A stretch of DNA of 64,000 nt from Prochlorococcus sp. AG-402-I21 (GTDB lineage Bacteria > Cyanobacteriota > Cyanobacteriia > PCC-6307 > Cyanobiaceae). The notes under the pieces are model-generated. The model did not search any database. It was not told where the DNA came from and saw only the letters and a list, made by a program, of their open reading frames with translations. The translations under genes were made by a program, and so were the position numbers. Location: the NCBI GenBank assembly GCA_003216955.1, contig QCHZ01000003.1, positions 124,001-188,000 of the forward strand. The letters run 5' to 3'. This document shows positions 1 to 8,600 of this stretch, one piece after another (position 1 is the stretch's first letter; each line of letters starts with the position of its first letter).

Positions 1-3000
1 AAGTAATTGCAAGTGTTTCAACCATTAAGACAAATGGTGTTCAAACCACAGGTACTTATACCCTTACTTCAAATGCACCATCACTGACTGAGGGAGATAC
101 AGGCACTAAGACGTTAGCTTTCACTCTAAGTCTTGATAAAGCGGCTACTGCAGATACAGCTGTTAACTACGAGACTCTTTCAACAGGAAGTGCAACACCT
201 GGTGATGATTTCGTAGCCACATCTGGTCAAGTAACATTCGCTAAAGGACAAAAAACAGCAACAGTAAATGTAACTATCAATAACGACACTGATTATGAAA
301 GTGAAGGAGTAGCAGAAACAGTAGATATTAAATTTTCTAGTACTTCATTAACAGCTGATGTAACTGCTACTGGTTCTATTACAGAGAACGATTCAGCTCC
401 TGTTGCTTCTACTCCAACCACTTATACACTTACTTCAGATTCACCATCAATTACTGAAGGTGATACAGAAACTAAAACTCTTGCTTTCACTCTAAGTCTT
501 GATAAAGCTGCTACATCAGCAACAACTATCAATTACGAGACTTTGACTACTGGTTCAGCTACTCCTGGTGATGATTTCGTAGCTGCATCTGGAACAGTTA
601 GTTTTGCTGAAGGTCAAAAAACTGCCACTGTCAACATAACTGTCAATAACGACACTGATTATGAAAGTGAAGGAGTAGCAGAAACAGTAGAGATTAAGTT
701 CTCCGGTTCATCTTTGACTGCTGATGTGACAGCTTCAGGATCCATTAAAGAGAATGAAACTGATCCAGATTTAGTAGCTAAATCACTAACATTGACAACA
801 GGTGTAGATACATTAACTGGAAAGAAAGGAAACGATACATTTGATGGTTCTACAGCTGGTTCGATGGATACCAGTGACACCATTGAAGGTGGAGATGGTA
901 CAGATACTCTCTCTTTCACTATTGCAGGTGAGTCAATCCGTCCAACAATTAAAAACGTTGAGAAGATTAATTTTACTGCAACTGCTGACACCCTCAATAT
1001 TGATACAAGAAGCATTACTGGCGTAACTGAATTTACAAACGAATCCAGTGTTGGTGCATCTGCAATAAACAACCTTGCAACAATCCCGACAGTCACTATC
1101 AACAGTGCTTCCTCTGCTGCTGATCAGACTATTAACTTCCTTGACGCAACACTTTCTGGAACATCAGATGAACTAACAATTAATCTGAACAATTTTGGTG
1201 GCTCATCAGACATTATTGTTACTGATGCAGGTGGTACGACAAATAAACTAGAGACAATAATTTTTAACGCTACTTCTTTGCCAAGTACAGTTACTGATTT
1301 GAGAACTGATGATGGTACTGATGCTGATGTTGGAACAACAACTATTAAAGCTACTGGTGATGAATTACTAACCATTTCTACTGCTCTTGATACATCAATT
1401 ACAACCGTTGATTCGACAGGTTCAACTGGTGGTCTTGTTGCAACTGGTGCCAATACCACTGGAATGACAATGAAAGGTGGTTCTGGCCCTGACAGTTTCA
1501 CTTCTACATCAGGTGCAGATACTCTTGAAGGTGGAGCTGGTAAAGATACTCTTGTTCCATCGACAGGCATTGATACTGTCAAAGGTGGAGCAGGTAACGA
1601 CACAATCAAGCTTGCTGCAAACGACTTAACAGAAAAGGACACAATCGATGGTGGCGCTGGAACAGACACAATTGAGTACACAACTGATGAAGTTCATGCT
1701 GACGCTGATTTCACTCTTGTTAGTAATTTAGAAGTCATCACTGCAACTGCAAACAAGAATATCACTGCCGTTCTTGGGCCTTTGAGTGCTGCTGCTGGTC
1801 TTAATAGTATTGTTCTTGCAGATACTGAAGCTATTGACTCAATCACAATCAATAAGGATTTTACAAATGATTTGAGTGTCACACTGGTCGCTGATGGTAC
1901 CGCTAACAGTGGAAATTACAACAAAGTCGTAGCTAATGCTGATTACGCAAAAACTCTTTCAGTGACTGGAAAAGTTTCTGATATGGATGATGGTGATGGA
2001 GTATCTACAGCTGCTGACGCTAACGTCTATACAACAATCACCGGTGGTAAAGGTACTAGTGATTCTCTAACTTTAAAAATCGACGAATCTGATGACGCTG
2101 TACTAAGTCATGTCAGTAAAATTGAGACAATTAAGTTTGCTGATGGAGATACAGATAATAATCACACTTCTACTATTACCCTTGCAAATGGAAACGCAAC
2201 TTATACATCGGCAACTGACTATGAAACATTGACTGTTGATCTAACAGCAATTGGTGCTGATGGAGACACTGCAAATGCAGATGCTTCATCAGAAGCAGAT
2301 GCAAAGATCATCATTAAGGGTGGTGCTGGTATTAACACCATTACGGTCTCAGGTTCAGCCAATTTCGGTGACACCATTACTGCTGGTGCTGGAAACGACG
2401 TAATTAGTTTCGCTACTGCAAACCTTACAAAGGCTGATTCAATAGATGGTGGTGATGGAACAGATACAATACAATCAGCAGATAATGCAGAAGTCGTTGA
2501 TGCTGACTTCACTCTTGTTACTAACGTTGAGACACTAAGTGGTGGAGCAACATCTGATTTAGACGCAACTATTGATACCCTTGCTGCTGCTGCTGGTATT
2601 AATACTGTTACTTTCTTGCATACGGGTGATGTAGGTGATGCTCTTACTGTTAAGGCTGGTTTCACTAATGACTTAACCGTCAATTTGGATGACAACGCTA
2701 ATGATGACATCAATACTGTTGATGCATCTTTATATGTTGGATCTAATCTTGTCGTTAAAACTACTTCTACCAATATTGAGGACAGTACGACTTTCAGTCC
2801 TATAACTGGTAGTGCTAATTTAAATGATATCTATGAGATATCAGTCGATAATGCATCTACATCTAACAAACAGGAGAAAGTACTAAACTTTGAGACTTTC
2901 AAAATTGTTGATGGAGAAACAGGTACTGATAGAGCGTTTACCTTCACCCTTGCTGAGGAGAACGTAAGTTATACAAACAGTACTACTTACGAGACGGTTA

Positions 3001-6000
3001 CTATTGATGCTACGGCAATTGGTGCAGATGGAGACACCATCACAATCGATGCAAGTGATGAAAATAACGGAAAAGTAATAATTAAGGGTGGTGCTGGTGT
3101 AAACACTATTACGATTTCTCAGTCAGCTAACTTTGGAGACACCATTACAGCAGGCGCTGGCAACGACACAATTTCACTTGCTGCTGCTGCCGATCTAACT
3201 AAGGCTGATTCAATAGATGGAGGCACTGGTGATGACACAATTTCACTTGCAGGTACTGGAACACTTGTAGATGCAGACTTCACTGGTGTTACTAATTTCA
3301 AGACCATTACAGCTGCTGCAAACATTGAGTTTACTGGTTTAACTCTTGGAGCTGAGGCTGCAGAAGCAGGAATTAGCGTTGTAACTCTTGCCTCTACTGA
3401 TGCTGCTGCTGAGACAGTTACTGTTGGTTCTGGATTTACCAACGACCTAACAATCAATCTGGACGCAGATGCTGCTGCTAACACAATTACAGCTACTGGT
3501 TATACCAAAAACTTAACTGTTAAGGGTTTAGGCACTGACTTGGATGGAATTGCTTCCACGCTTACAGGTGGTAGTGGTACAGACAATTTACAAATTACAG
3601 GTACTGGTGATGCTCTCACCATGCTTCTTACAAGCGTCACTAAGTTTGAGACCATCACTATCAAAGACGACACTGATGCAACAGCTGATGCGATGACATT
3701 GACTACCGTTGAAGGCAACATTGCCGACGGCGAAACGATGACCATCGACACGACAGATTTATCTGTTGATACAGCTATAGTTTCCTTCTTAGCAGATACC
3801 GATGGTAATAACGTATTTAAAGGTGGTGCAACAGTAGATACAGTTACTGGATCAGCTTCTGACCTAGGAGATAACTTCTCTGGTGGAGCAGGAGATGACA
3901 TTTTCAAATTTGCAACTGCGAACCTCACTCTCTTAGACACAGTTGATGGTGGTACAGGAGATGACACGATTTCTATTACTGACGCAGCAACTGTTGTCGA
4001 CGCTGATTTCACAAACGTTACCAACATCAAAACAATCAAAGGTGCTAGCACCTTAGATATCACGTTGGATACATTGGCTCAAGCCGCTGGTATCACCACT
4101 CTTACAACGACATCTGGTTCAACTGGTAAGTATACAATTAACTCTGGTTACACCAACGCTATCTCTATTGCTTTAGGAGCAACCACAGCTACTGACACCA
4201 TTGATGCTTCTGCATCCACAGCGACTGTCACTATTACTGGTGATGTTGATCTGATTGCCTCTACCGATACCTTGAAAGGTGGTTCAGGTGGATCTGATGA
4301 GCTTAAACTTTCTTTGGATGGAAACACCGACTCATTGAATGGAACCAAGCTCGGTGGTGTTACCGGATTTGAAAAAGTCACAATTACTAATGACGATGCT
4401 CTAAGTTTCACCACTCCTGAGGGAATGGTTGCCGATAGTGAAACTCTTACTTTCAACGCTGACAAAATCACTACTCAGGTCCTTACATTCAACGGTTCGG
4501 CTGAAAACGACGGTAAATTTGTAATATCTGCTGCTGGTGCCGGTGGTCACATAATTACTCTTGGTAATTCTTCAGACACATACACCTCTTCAAGTACTGG
4601 CGTAGATTCTGTTACTGCTACAGCAGGAAACAACACTATTAGTACTGGTGATGGAGATGACGCCATTACGGGTGGTACTGGTGCTGACAACATCAAAGGC
4701 CAAAACGGAGCTGATACCTTCACTTTTGCTACAGCAAACCTAGATAGTAATGACACTATTGATGGTGGAGCAGGTACTGACATCATTGAGTTAAGTAATG
4801 ATGCGACCGTTATTGATGCTGATTTCACAAACATTACTAATACCGAAACTTTAACTTCTTCTGCTAACAGTAATCTAACTGCAACAGTTGGTACTAATGC
4901 CGCCTCATCCGGTTTGGCTACGGTTACTTTCGCTGATATAACCGGAAACGATTCACTAACAATTTCTTCTGGATTTACTCAAGATTTAACTGTTAACTTC
5001 GACTCTGATGCATCCAATGCAAACAGTGTTGTTGCTACCAATTACACCAAATCTTTGACAGTCAAAGCATCTGATGAAAATTTAGATACCACAGCTAGCA
5101 CTATTACTGGTGGTACAGGGTCTGACACACTTGAAGTAGCCGTTGGAAATACAGATACCCTTCTTTTGGGTTCAGTTACTAATATTGAGACAATCCTTCT
5201 AAAGGCAGACGGTATTGGAACAGATGTAACAACAATAACTACCGCTGATACTCTCGTTGCTGATGGCAAGTCAATCACTATTGACGGTAGAAATCTTGAT
5301 GATGGTACAACTGATGCGAAACTAGTATTCAGCGCAGCGGCTGAAGCTGATGGAACAGTTACTGTTCTTCTCGACGGTTCAGCAGCTCACGAAGTTACTC
5401 TTGGAGCCAAGAACGACACATTGACAGACACTGGTTCTGGTGCACTAATAGTTACTGCAACTGGTGGTGACAACACTATTAAGTTGGGAACAGGAGGTGC
5501 AACAATAACCGCTGGTACAGGTACTGACACAATTACTGTTGGTACTGGAGCTGACACAGTCAAATGGTCTACTGCTGCTGGCTCTATTGGAGATAGCATC
5601 ACTGACTTCGTCTCAGGTACAGATAAACTTCACTTCACAATTGACTTATCCGGTAAGGCACAACCAGTAACAGTTAATGCAGTAAGAACAGGAGCTGGTA
5701 AAGCAGGTGTTACAGCCGCTGAGTCAACCATGACTGGTAAGTATGGTGAATTTGTGTATGACACAACTAATTCCAAACTTGTTATGGACATAACAGGTGA
5801 TGGAACGATTAGTGGAGCTGATCACACTATCGGAATTAATGCAGCTACCACAGCGGCAAATACAATTGCTGTAGGTGATGTCTCCTTTACCATTACAGGT
5901 ACTGCAGGAGCTGACATCATTACTACCGGTGGAGGTGCAGATACCATCAGCGGCGGAGCTGGCCTTGACACCATTACATCCGGTGCAGGTAACGATATCA

Positions 6001-6653
6001 TCAACGCAAGTGCAGGAGCTGACGTCATTGTCGCCGGAGCTGGTGATGACAACATCACTACAGGTACTGGTTCTCAGACTGTTACTGGTGGTACTGGAGC
6101 TGACACATATACACTTGGTACTGGAGCAAACATTATTAAATTCACAACTAAGTCAGACGGTGGTACCCTCCATACTCTTACTGATGTGTCCGACTCTACT
6201 GATGACTTTGATGCTACTCCAGGTACTGACTGTGATGTTCTTGATAACACATGGGCAGTTGGCAGTGACTTCTTTGATTTCAGTGGAGATCTGAAAAGTG
6301 CACTTACTGCAGCTTCTGAAGATTTATCCAACGGTACTGGTACCGACTGTGATCCTGCCGATGCAAATGCTGCTGGTGTTGTTATCATCGCTCCTGCTGA
6401 TGGAAAACTATCTGGAACAGCTAACTTCGGTGACGTTACCGCGATTAAGTTGGCCTTTGATGGTCACACCAAGGGTCTAGTCGACGGTGATAACATTGTC
6501 TTCGGTGTTGAAAATACTGATGGTACTAAAACTGCCTTCTACTATCTAGAGAACACAACAGGTAATGATGCTATAGATGCTACAGATAAGCTTGCCCTAC
6601 TTGCAGTTGTTACTGACGCAACAATTACAGCTACTGAAATAACCTTCAGTTAA
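1..6653 (+). CDS. Giant Calx-beta / RTX-like repeat surface protein, 5' end outside window
   Basis: The reading frame is open from base 3 to the stop at 6651-6653, so this is the C-terminal part (over 2,200 residues) of a larger protein. Two near-identical Calx-beta-like repeats open the window (about 55-420 and 421-760, period 366 bp = 122 residues). Next comes a long Thr/Asp/Gly/Ala-rich region with five copies of a super-repeat of about 245-270 residues. Each copy begins near an 'xLTKxDSIDGGxGxDTI' element (near 1620, 2420, 3190, 3920 and 4740). RTX-like GGxGxDxI nonapeptides are scattered throughout and concentrate at 5900-6120. Aromatic and basic residues are scarce and cysteine is nearly absent, as in secreted Ca-binding adhesins. 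The tail ('AFYYLENTTGNDAID...') resembles C-termini of cyanobacterial type I-secreted surface proteins. The type I secretion operon starting at 12648 on the other strand is the likely exporter. A strong terminator follows. The exact function is unknown; it could be a surface layer, adhesin or motility-type protein. Confidence 0.85.
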   Translation, partial: VIASVSTIKTNGVQTTGTYTLTSNAPSLTEGDTGTKTLAFTLSLDKAATADTAVNYETLSTGSATPGDDFVATSGQVTFAKGQKTATVNVTINNDTDYESEGVAETVDIKFSSTSLTADVTATGSITENDSAPVASTPTTYTLTSDSPSITEGDTETKTLAFTLSLDKAATSATTINYETLTTGSATPGDDFVAASGTVSFAEGQKTATVNITVNNDTDYESEGVAETVEIKFSGSSLTADVTASGSIKENETDPDLVAKSLTLTTGVDTLTGKKGNDTFDGSTAGSMDTSDTIEGGDGTDTLSFTIAGESIRPTIKNVEKINFTATADTLNIDTRSITGVTEFTNESSVGASAINNLATIPTVTINSASSAADQTINFLDATLSGTSDELTINLNNFGGSSDIIVTDAGGTTNKLETIIFNATSLPSTVTDLRTDDGTDADVGTTTIKATGDELLTISTALDTSITTVDSTGSTGGLVATGANTTGMTMKGGSGPDSFTSTSGADTLEGGAGKDTLVPSTGIDTVKGGAGNDTIKLAANDLTEKDTIDGGAGTDTIEYTTDEVHADADFTLVSNLEVITATANKNITAVLGPLSAAAGLNSIVLADTEAIDSITINKDFTNDLSVTLVADGTANSGNYNKVVANADYAKTLSVTGKVSDMDDGDGVSTAADANVYTTITGGKGTSDSLTLKIDESDDAVLSHVSKIETIKFADGDTDNNHTSTITLANGNATYTSATDYETLTVDLTAIGADGDTANADASSEADAKIIIKGGAGINTITVSGSANFGDTITAGAGNDVISFATANLTKADSIDGGDGTDTIQSADNAEVVDADFTLVTNVETLSGGATSDLDATIDTLAAAAGINTVTFLHTGDVGDALTVKAGFTNDLTVNLDDNANDDINTVDASLYVGSNLVVKTTSTNIEDSTTFSPITGSANLNDIYEISVDNASTSNKQEKVLNFETFKIVDGETGTDRAFTFTLAEENVSYTNSTTYETVTIDATAIGADGDTITIDASDENNGKVIIKGGAGVNTITISQSANFGDTITAGAGNDTISLAAAADLTKADSIDGGTGDDTISLAGTGTLVDADFTGVTNFKTITAAANIEFTGLTLGAEAAEAGISVVTLASTDAAAETVTVGSGFTNDLTINLDADAAANTITATGYTKNLTVKGLGTDLDGIASTLTGGSGTDNLQITGTGDALTMLLTSVTKFETITIKDDTDATADAMTLTTVEGNIADGETMTIDTTDLSVDTAIVSFLADTDGNNVFKGGATVDTVTGSASDLGDNFSGGAGDDIFKFATANLTLLDTVDGGTGDDTISITDAATVVDADFTNVTNIKTIKGASTLDITLDTLAQAAGITTLTTTSGSTGKYTINSGYTNAISIALGATTATDTIDASASTATVTITGDVDLIASTDTLKGGSGGSDELKLSLDGNTDSLNGTKLGGVTGFEKVTITNDDALSFTTPEGMVADSETLTFNADKITTQVLTFNGSAENDGKFVISAAGAGGHIITLGNSSDTYTSSSTGVDSVTATAGNNTISTGDGDDAITGGTGADNIKGQNGADTFTFATANLDSNDTIDGGAGTDIIELSNDATVIDADFTNITNTETLTSSANSNLTATVGTNAASSGLATVTFADITGNDSLTISSGFTQDLTVNFDSDASNANSVVATNYTKSLTVKASDENLDTTASTITGGTGSDTLEVAVGNTDTLLLGSVTNIETILLKADGIGTDVTTITTADTLVADGKSITIDGRNLDDGTTDAKLVFSAAAEADGTVTVLLDGSAAHEVTLGAKNDTLTDTGSGALIVTATGGDNTIKLGTGGATITAGTGTDTITVGTGADTVKWSTAAGSIGDSITDFVSGTDKLHFTIDLSGKAQPVTVNAVRTGAGKAGVTAAESTMTGKYGEFVYDTTNSKLVMDITGDGTISGADHTIGINAATTAANTIAVGDVSFTITGTAGADIITTGGGADTISGGAGLDTITSGAGNDIINASAGADVIVAGAGDDNITTGTGSQTVTGGTGADTYTLGTGANIIKFTTKSDGGTLHTLTDVSDSTDDFDATPGTDCDVLDNTWAVGSDFFDFSGDLKSALTAASEDLSNGTGTDCDPADANAAGVVIIAPADGKLSGTANFGDVTAIKLAFDGHTKGLVDGDNIVFGVENTDGTKTAFYYLENTTGNDAIDATDKLALLAVVTDATITATEITFS
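55..760 (+). repeat. Tandem Calx-beta coding repeat, 2 copies of 366 bp
   Basis: The segment starting at 55 (CTTATACCCTTACTTCAAAT) recurs in frame at 421 with few changes, giving a 366-bp direct repeat. Both units encode TLTS-x-PS-x-TEGDT, then GDDFVA, then NNDTDYESEGVAETV, which is Calx-beta-like. More copies probably lie upstream of the window. Confidence 0.85.
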
Positions 6654-6681
6654 CTAATTTATTAGGATCAAGGCTGAAGAC

Positions 6682-6712
6682 AAAATCACCCCTGAAAAGG
6701 GGTGATTTTTTT
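6682..6712 (+). terminator. Rho-independent terminator of giant surface protein gene
   Basis: A perfect 12-bp stem (6682-6693 with 6698-6709), a GAAA tetraloop and a T-tract (TTTTTTT from 6706) lie 29 nt after the stop codon. This is the clearest intrinsic terminator in the window. Confidence 0.9.
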
Positions 6713-6730
6713 ATACAATTCTCTAAATCA

Positions 6731-7414
6731 ATGGATAGATCAATTAAGTCAAATATTGGGCAAATCAATCCAGAGCCATTAGGAGCATACGTTTTACCTC
6801 CTGAAAAGCATCAGCTCTATAAACGATTATTACTATCTATTTGTAAAAATGCGCCTATTGAATTTAGGCAACCATCTACTGATGGTGAACCTTTCACAGA
6901 CAGAGTTTGTCATAATAGTAATCAGAATCTTTTGAATGATTTTGATGAACTGAATGATTTAAAAAAAGATTTACAATCTATAACTCTTAATTTTATACAT
7001 CAATTAGGTTATCTTTCTGATCAAGTTGTTATTAATGATTGTTGGCTTAATGTGACAAATAAGGGTGCAATATTACCAACTCATTTCCACGCTAATTCAT
7101 ATATATCTGGTAATTATTTTGTTAATTATGATCCTCAAGTTGACACCAGACTTCAATTTTTGAATGATAGATATGATCGATCAGCTGCACCTGTGATTCA
7201 GTTGAAAAGAGATCCTAATAATAACACTGCTTATAATATGCCAAGTTTGAATATAAACGCAATGGAAGGTCAAATTTTAGTATGGCGGAGTCAGTTGGCA
7301 CATGGCTTTAAAAAACCCAATGAACGTAATAATCGAGTTACTCTAAGTTTTAATTCTATGCCAAAAATATGTACTAACGGGACAGGTAATTATAGCTTTG
7401 TAGTTGAAGGCTAG
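6731..7414 (+). CDS. Putative 2OG-Fe(II) oxygenase (TIGR02466-like)
   Basis: The protein has 227 residues and no signal peptide. The motif 'LPTHFHANSYISGNYFV' (about residue 115-131) supplies candidate iron ligands H-x-H. Near residue 190 'WRSQLAHGFKK' gives the distal histidine. The arginine in 'NNRVTLSFN' would bind 2-oxoglutarate. This order matches the TIGR02466 group of putative 2OG-Fe(II) oxygenases, whose substrates are mostly unknown. It sits between the giant surface protein and its likely secretion operon, which suggests hydroxylation of a surface protein or glycan; that is inference. The same H-x-H architecture recurs in the TPR fusion protein at 34610-36202. Confidence 0.7.
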   Translation: MDRSIKSNIGQINPEPLGAYVLPPEKHQLYKRLLLSICKNAPIEFRQPSTDGEPFTDRVCHNSNQNLLNDFDELNDLKKDLQSITLNFIHQLGYLSDQVVINDCWLNVTNKGAILPTHFHANSYISGNYFVNYDPQVDTRLQFLNDRYDRSAAPVIQLKRDPNNNTAYNMPSLNINAMEGQILVWRSQLAHGFKKPNERNNRVTLSFNSMPKICTNGTGNYSFVVEG

Positions 7415-7430
7415 TTGATATTGATTTTTA

Positions 7431-8600
7431 TTAGTTTAATGTTCTCAAGGAATCTGTTTTCTGTTGAAATGTATTTAAAAGTAATTGTAAATATGATACT
7501 TTTCTAAGTTTTATATTTGCTGTAAGGCTCATACCTACTTGTAGAGGCAGCTTTTTTTTATTTTTTAATTGTAGGTATTGATTTTTTAATTCAATTTTTG
7601 CAGGGAAACGAAATCCTTTATTTAAATTTGGTTCTGGAGGTAATGCATCTGAGCTAATACTTTTAATTCTACCCTCTATTACACCGAAATCAGATGCTGG
7701 GTATGAATCAATACTTATGTCAGTTAATTTACCGACCGATACAAAACCAATACTCTTGCTTTCGATTTCAATTTTTGCCTCCAATTTACTATTTGGGACT
7801 ATTTTCATCACTGGTAGCGATGGATCAGCAACATATCCAGGTTTTTTAGGTTTGAGATCAAAAACCATACCATCTACGGGTGAAACAATTTTTTGATACT
7901 TTAATTGAAAATTGTTTTGAGATATTTCACTTTCAAGATCACTTAATTTATTTTTCTGTTGAAGATACTGAATTTTAGATACAGCTCCTTCTTTAACCAA
8001 AAATTCAAGACTTTCTAAAATCTCGGTATTAATTTCTTTGCTTTTTCTTAAAGATATTTGTTTCGCTTCGCTTGATTGAGTATCTAATTTAATTAAGACT
8101 TGACCTTTTTTAACCCTTTCTCCTTCTTTAATTAATATTTCGTTTGTTATACCTCTAGAGGGGATTTTAATTTCAACAACACCATCAATTGGTTCAATTA
8201 TTCCTGTAGCAATTATTATTTCTTCTGTTTTTGCAATAGATAACCATGCAATACCAAATGCTGTTCCTCCCATCAAACTCCAGGTTATTACTTTTGCCCA
8301 AAATGTAGATTGCTTCAGAACAACCTCAAGTTTTTCTCCTTCAATACTTCTCTCTATGAAATCTTGAGAACGTTGAAATAGATTTGAAAAGGAGTACTTT
8401 CCTTTAAGTTTTTTAAAGTCAATATTTTTCTTGATTATATCTTTAGAACTTTGCAATTTATTAGCAAGGGATAATTTTTTTTTGAGTTTTTCTATATCAA
8501 TATTTTTTTTGATTAAATCTTTAGAGTGTTTTAGTGGATTAGAAAAAAAATACTTATTCAGTTGATTTTCGTTCTGATTAGAAGTGTTCTTTTTAGTCAT
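7431..8600 (-). CDS. HlyD-type membrane fusion (adaptor) protein of type I secretion
   Basis: The protein has 389 residues, shorter than most HlyD proteins (about 430-480). A cytoplasmic N-terminus of about 95 residues contains three imperfect repeats of the type 'S-KD-IKKNIDxxKLK'. One membrane segment follows (about 98-120), then a biotinyl-lipoyl-like half ('GIIEPIDGVVEIKIPSRG'). A short coiled coil lies at about 180-235, then the second lipoyl half ('KIVSPVDGMVFDL') and the C-terminal beta-barrel. It should bridge the inner-membrane ABC exporter to an outer-membrane channel. Its ATG overlaps the last base of the exporter stop (TAATG), so the two are co-translated. No TolC homologue is in the window. 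Confidence 0.85.
   Translation of the reverse strand: MTKKNTSNQNENQLNKYFFSNPLKHSKDLIKKNIDIEKLKKKLSLANKLQSSKDIIKKNIDFKKLKGKYSFSNLFQRSQDFIERSIEGEKLEVVLKQSTFWAKVITWSLMGGTAFGIAWLSIAKTEEIIIATGIIEPIDGVVEIKIPSRGITNEILIKEGERVKKGQVLIKLDTQSSEAKQISLRKSKEINTEILESLEFLVKEGAVSKIQYLQQKNKLSDLESEISQNNFQLKYQKIVSPVDGMVFDLKPKKPGYVADPSLPVMKIVPNSKLEAKIEIESKSIGFVSVGKLTDISIDSYPASDFGVIEGRIKSISSDALPPEPNLNKGFRFPAKIELKNQYLQLKNKKKLPLQVGMSLTANIKLRKVSYLQLLLNTFQQKTDSLRTLN

Noticed and set aside
55-760. 366-bp near-identical tandem repeat as possible CRISPR or mobile repeat
   Set aside because: It is in frame, far too long for CRISPR, has no unique spacers and encodes Calx-beta domains.
659-6388. Many long minus-strand and off-frame open frames inside the giant repeat gene
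   Set aside because: They follow from its Thr/Asp/Gly/Ala-rich codon pattern (few stops in antisense); products are low-complexity Val/Ser/Pro strings without starts or RBS sense.
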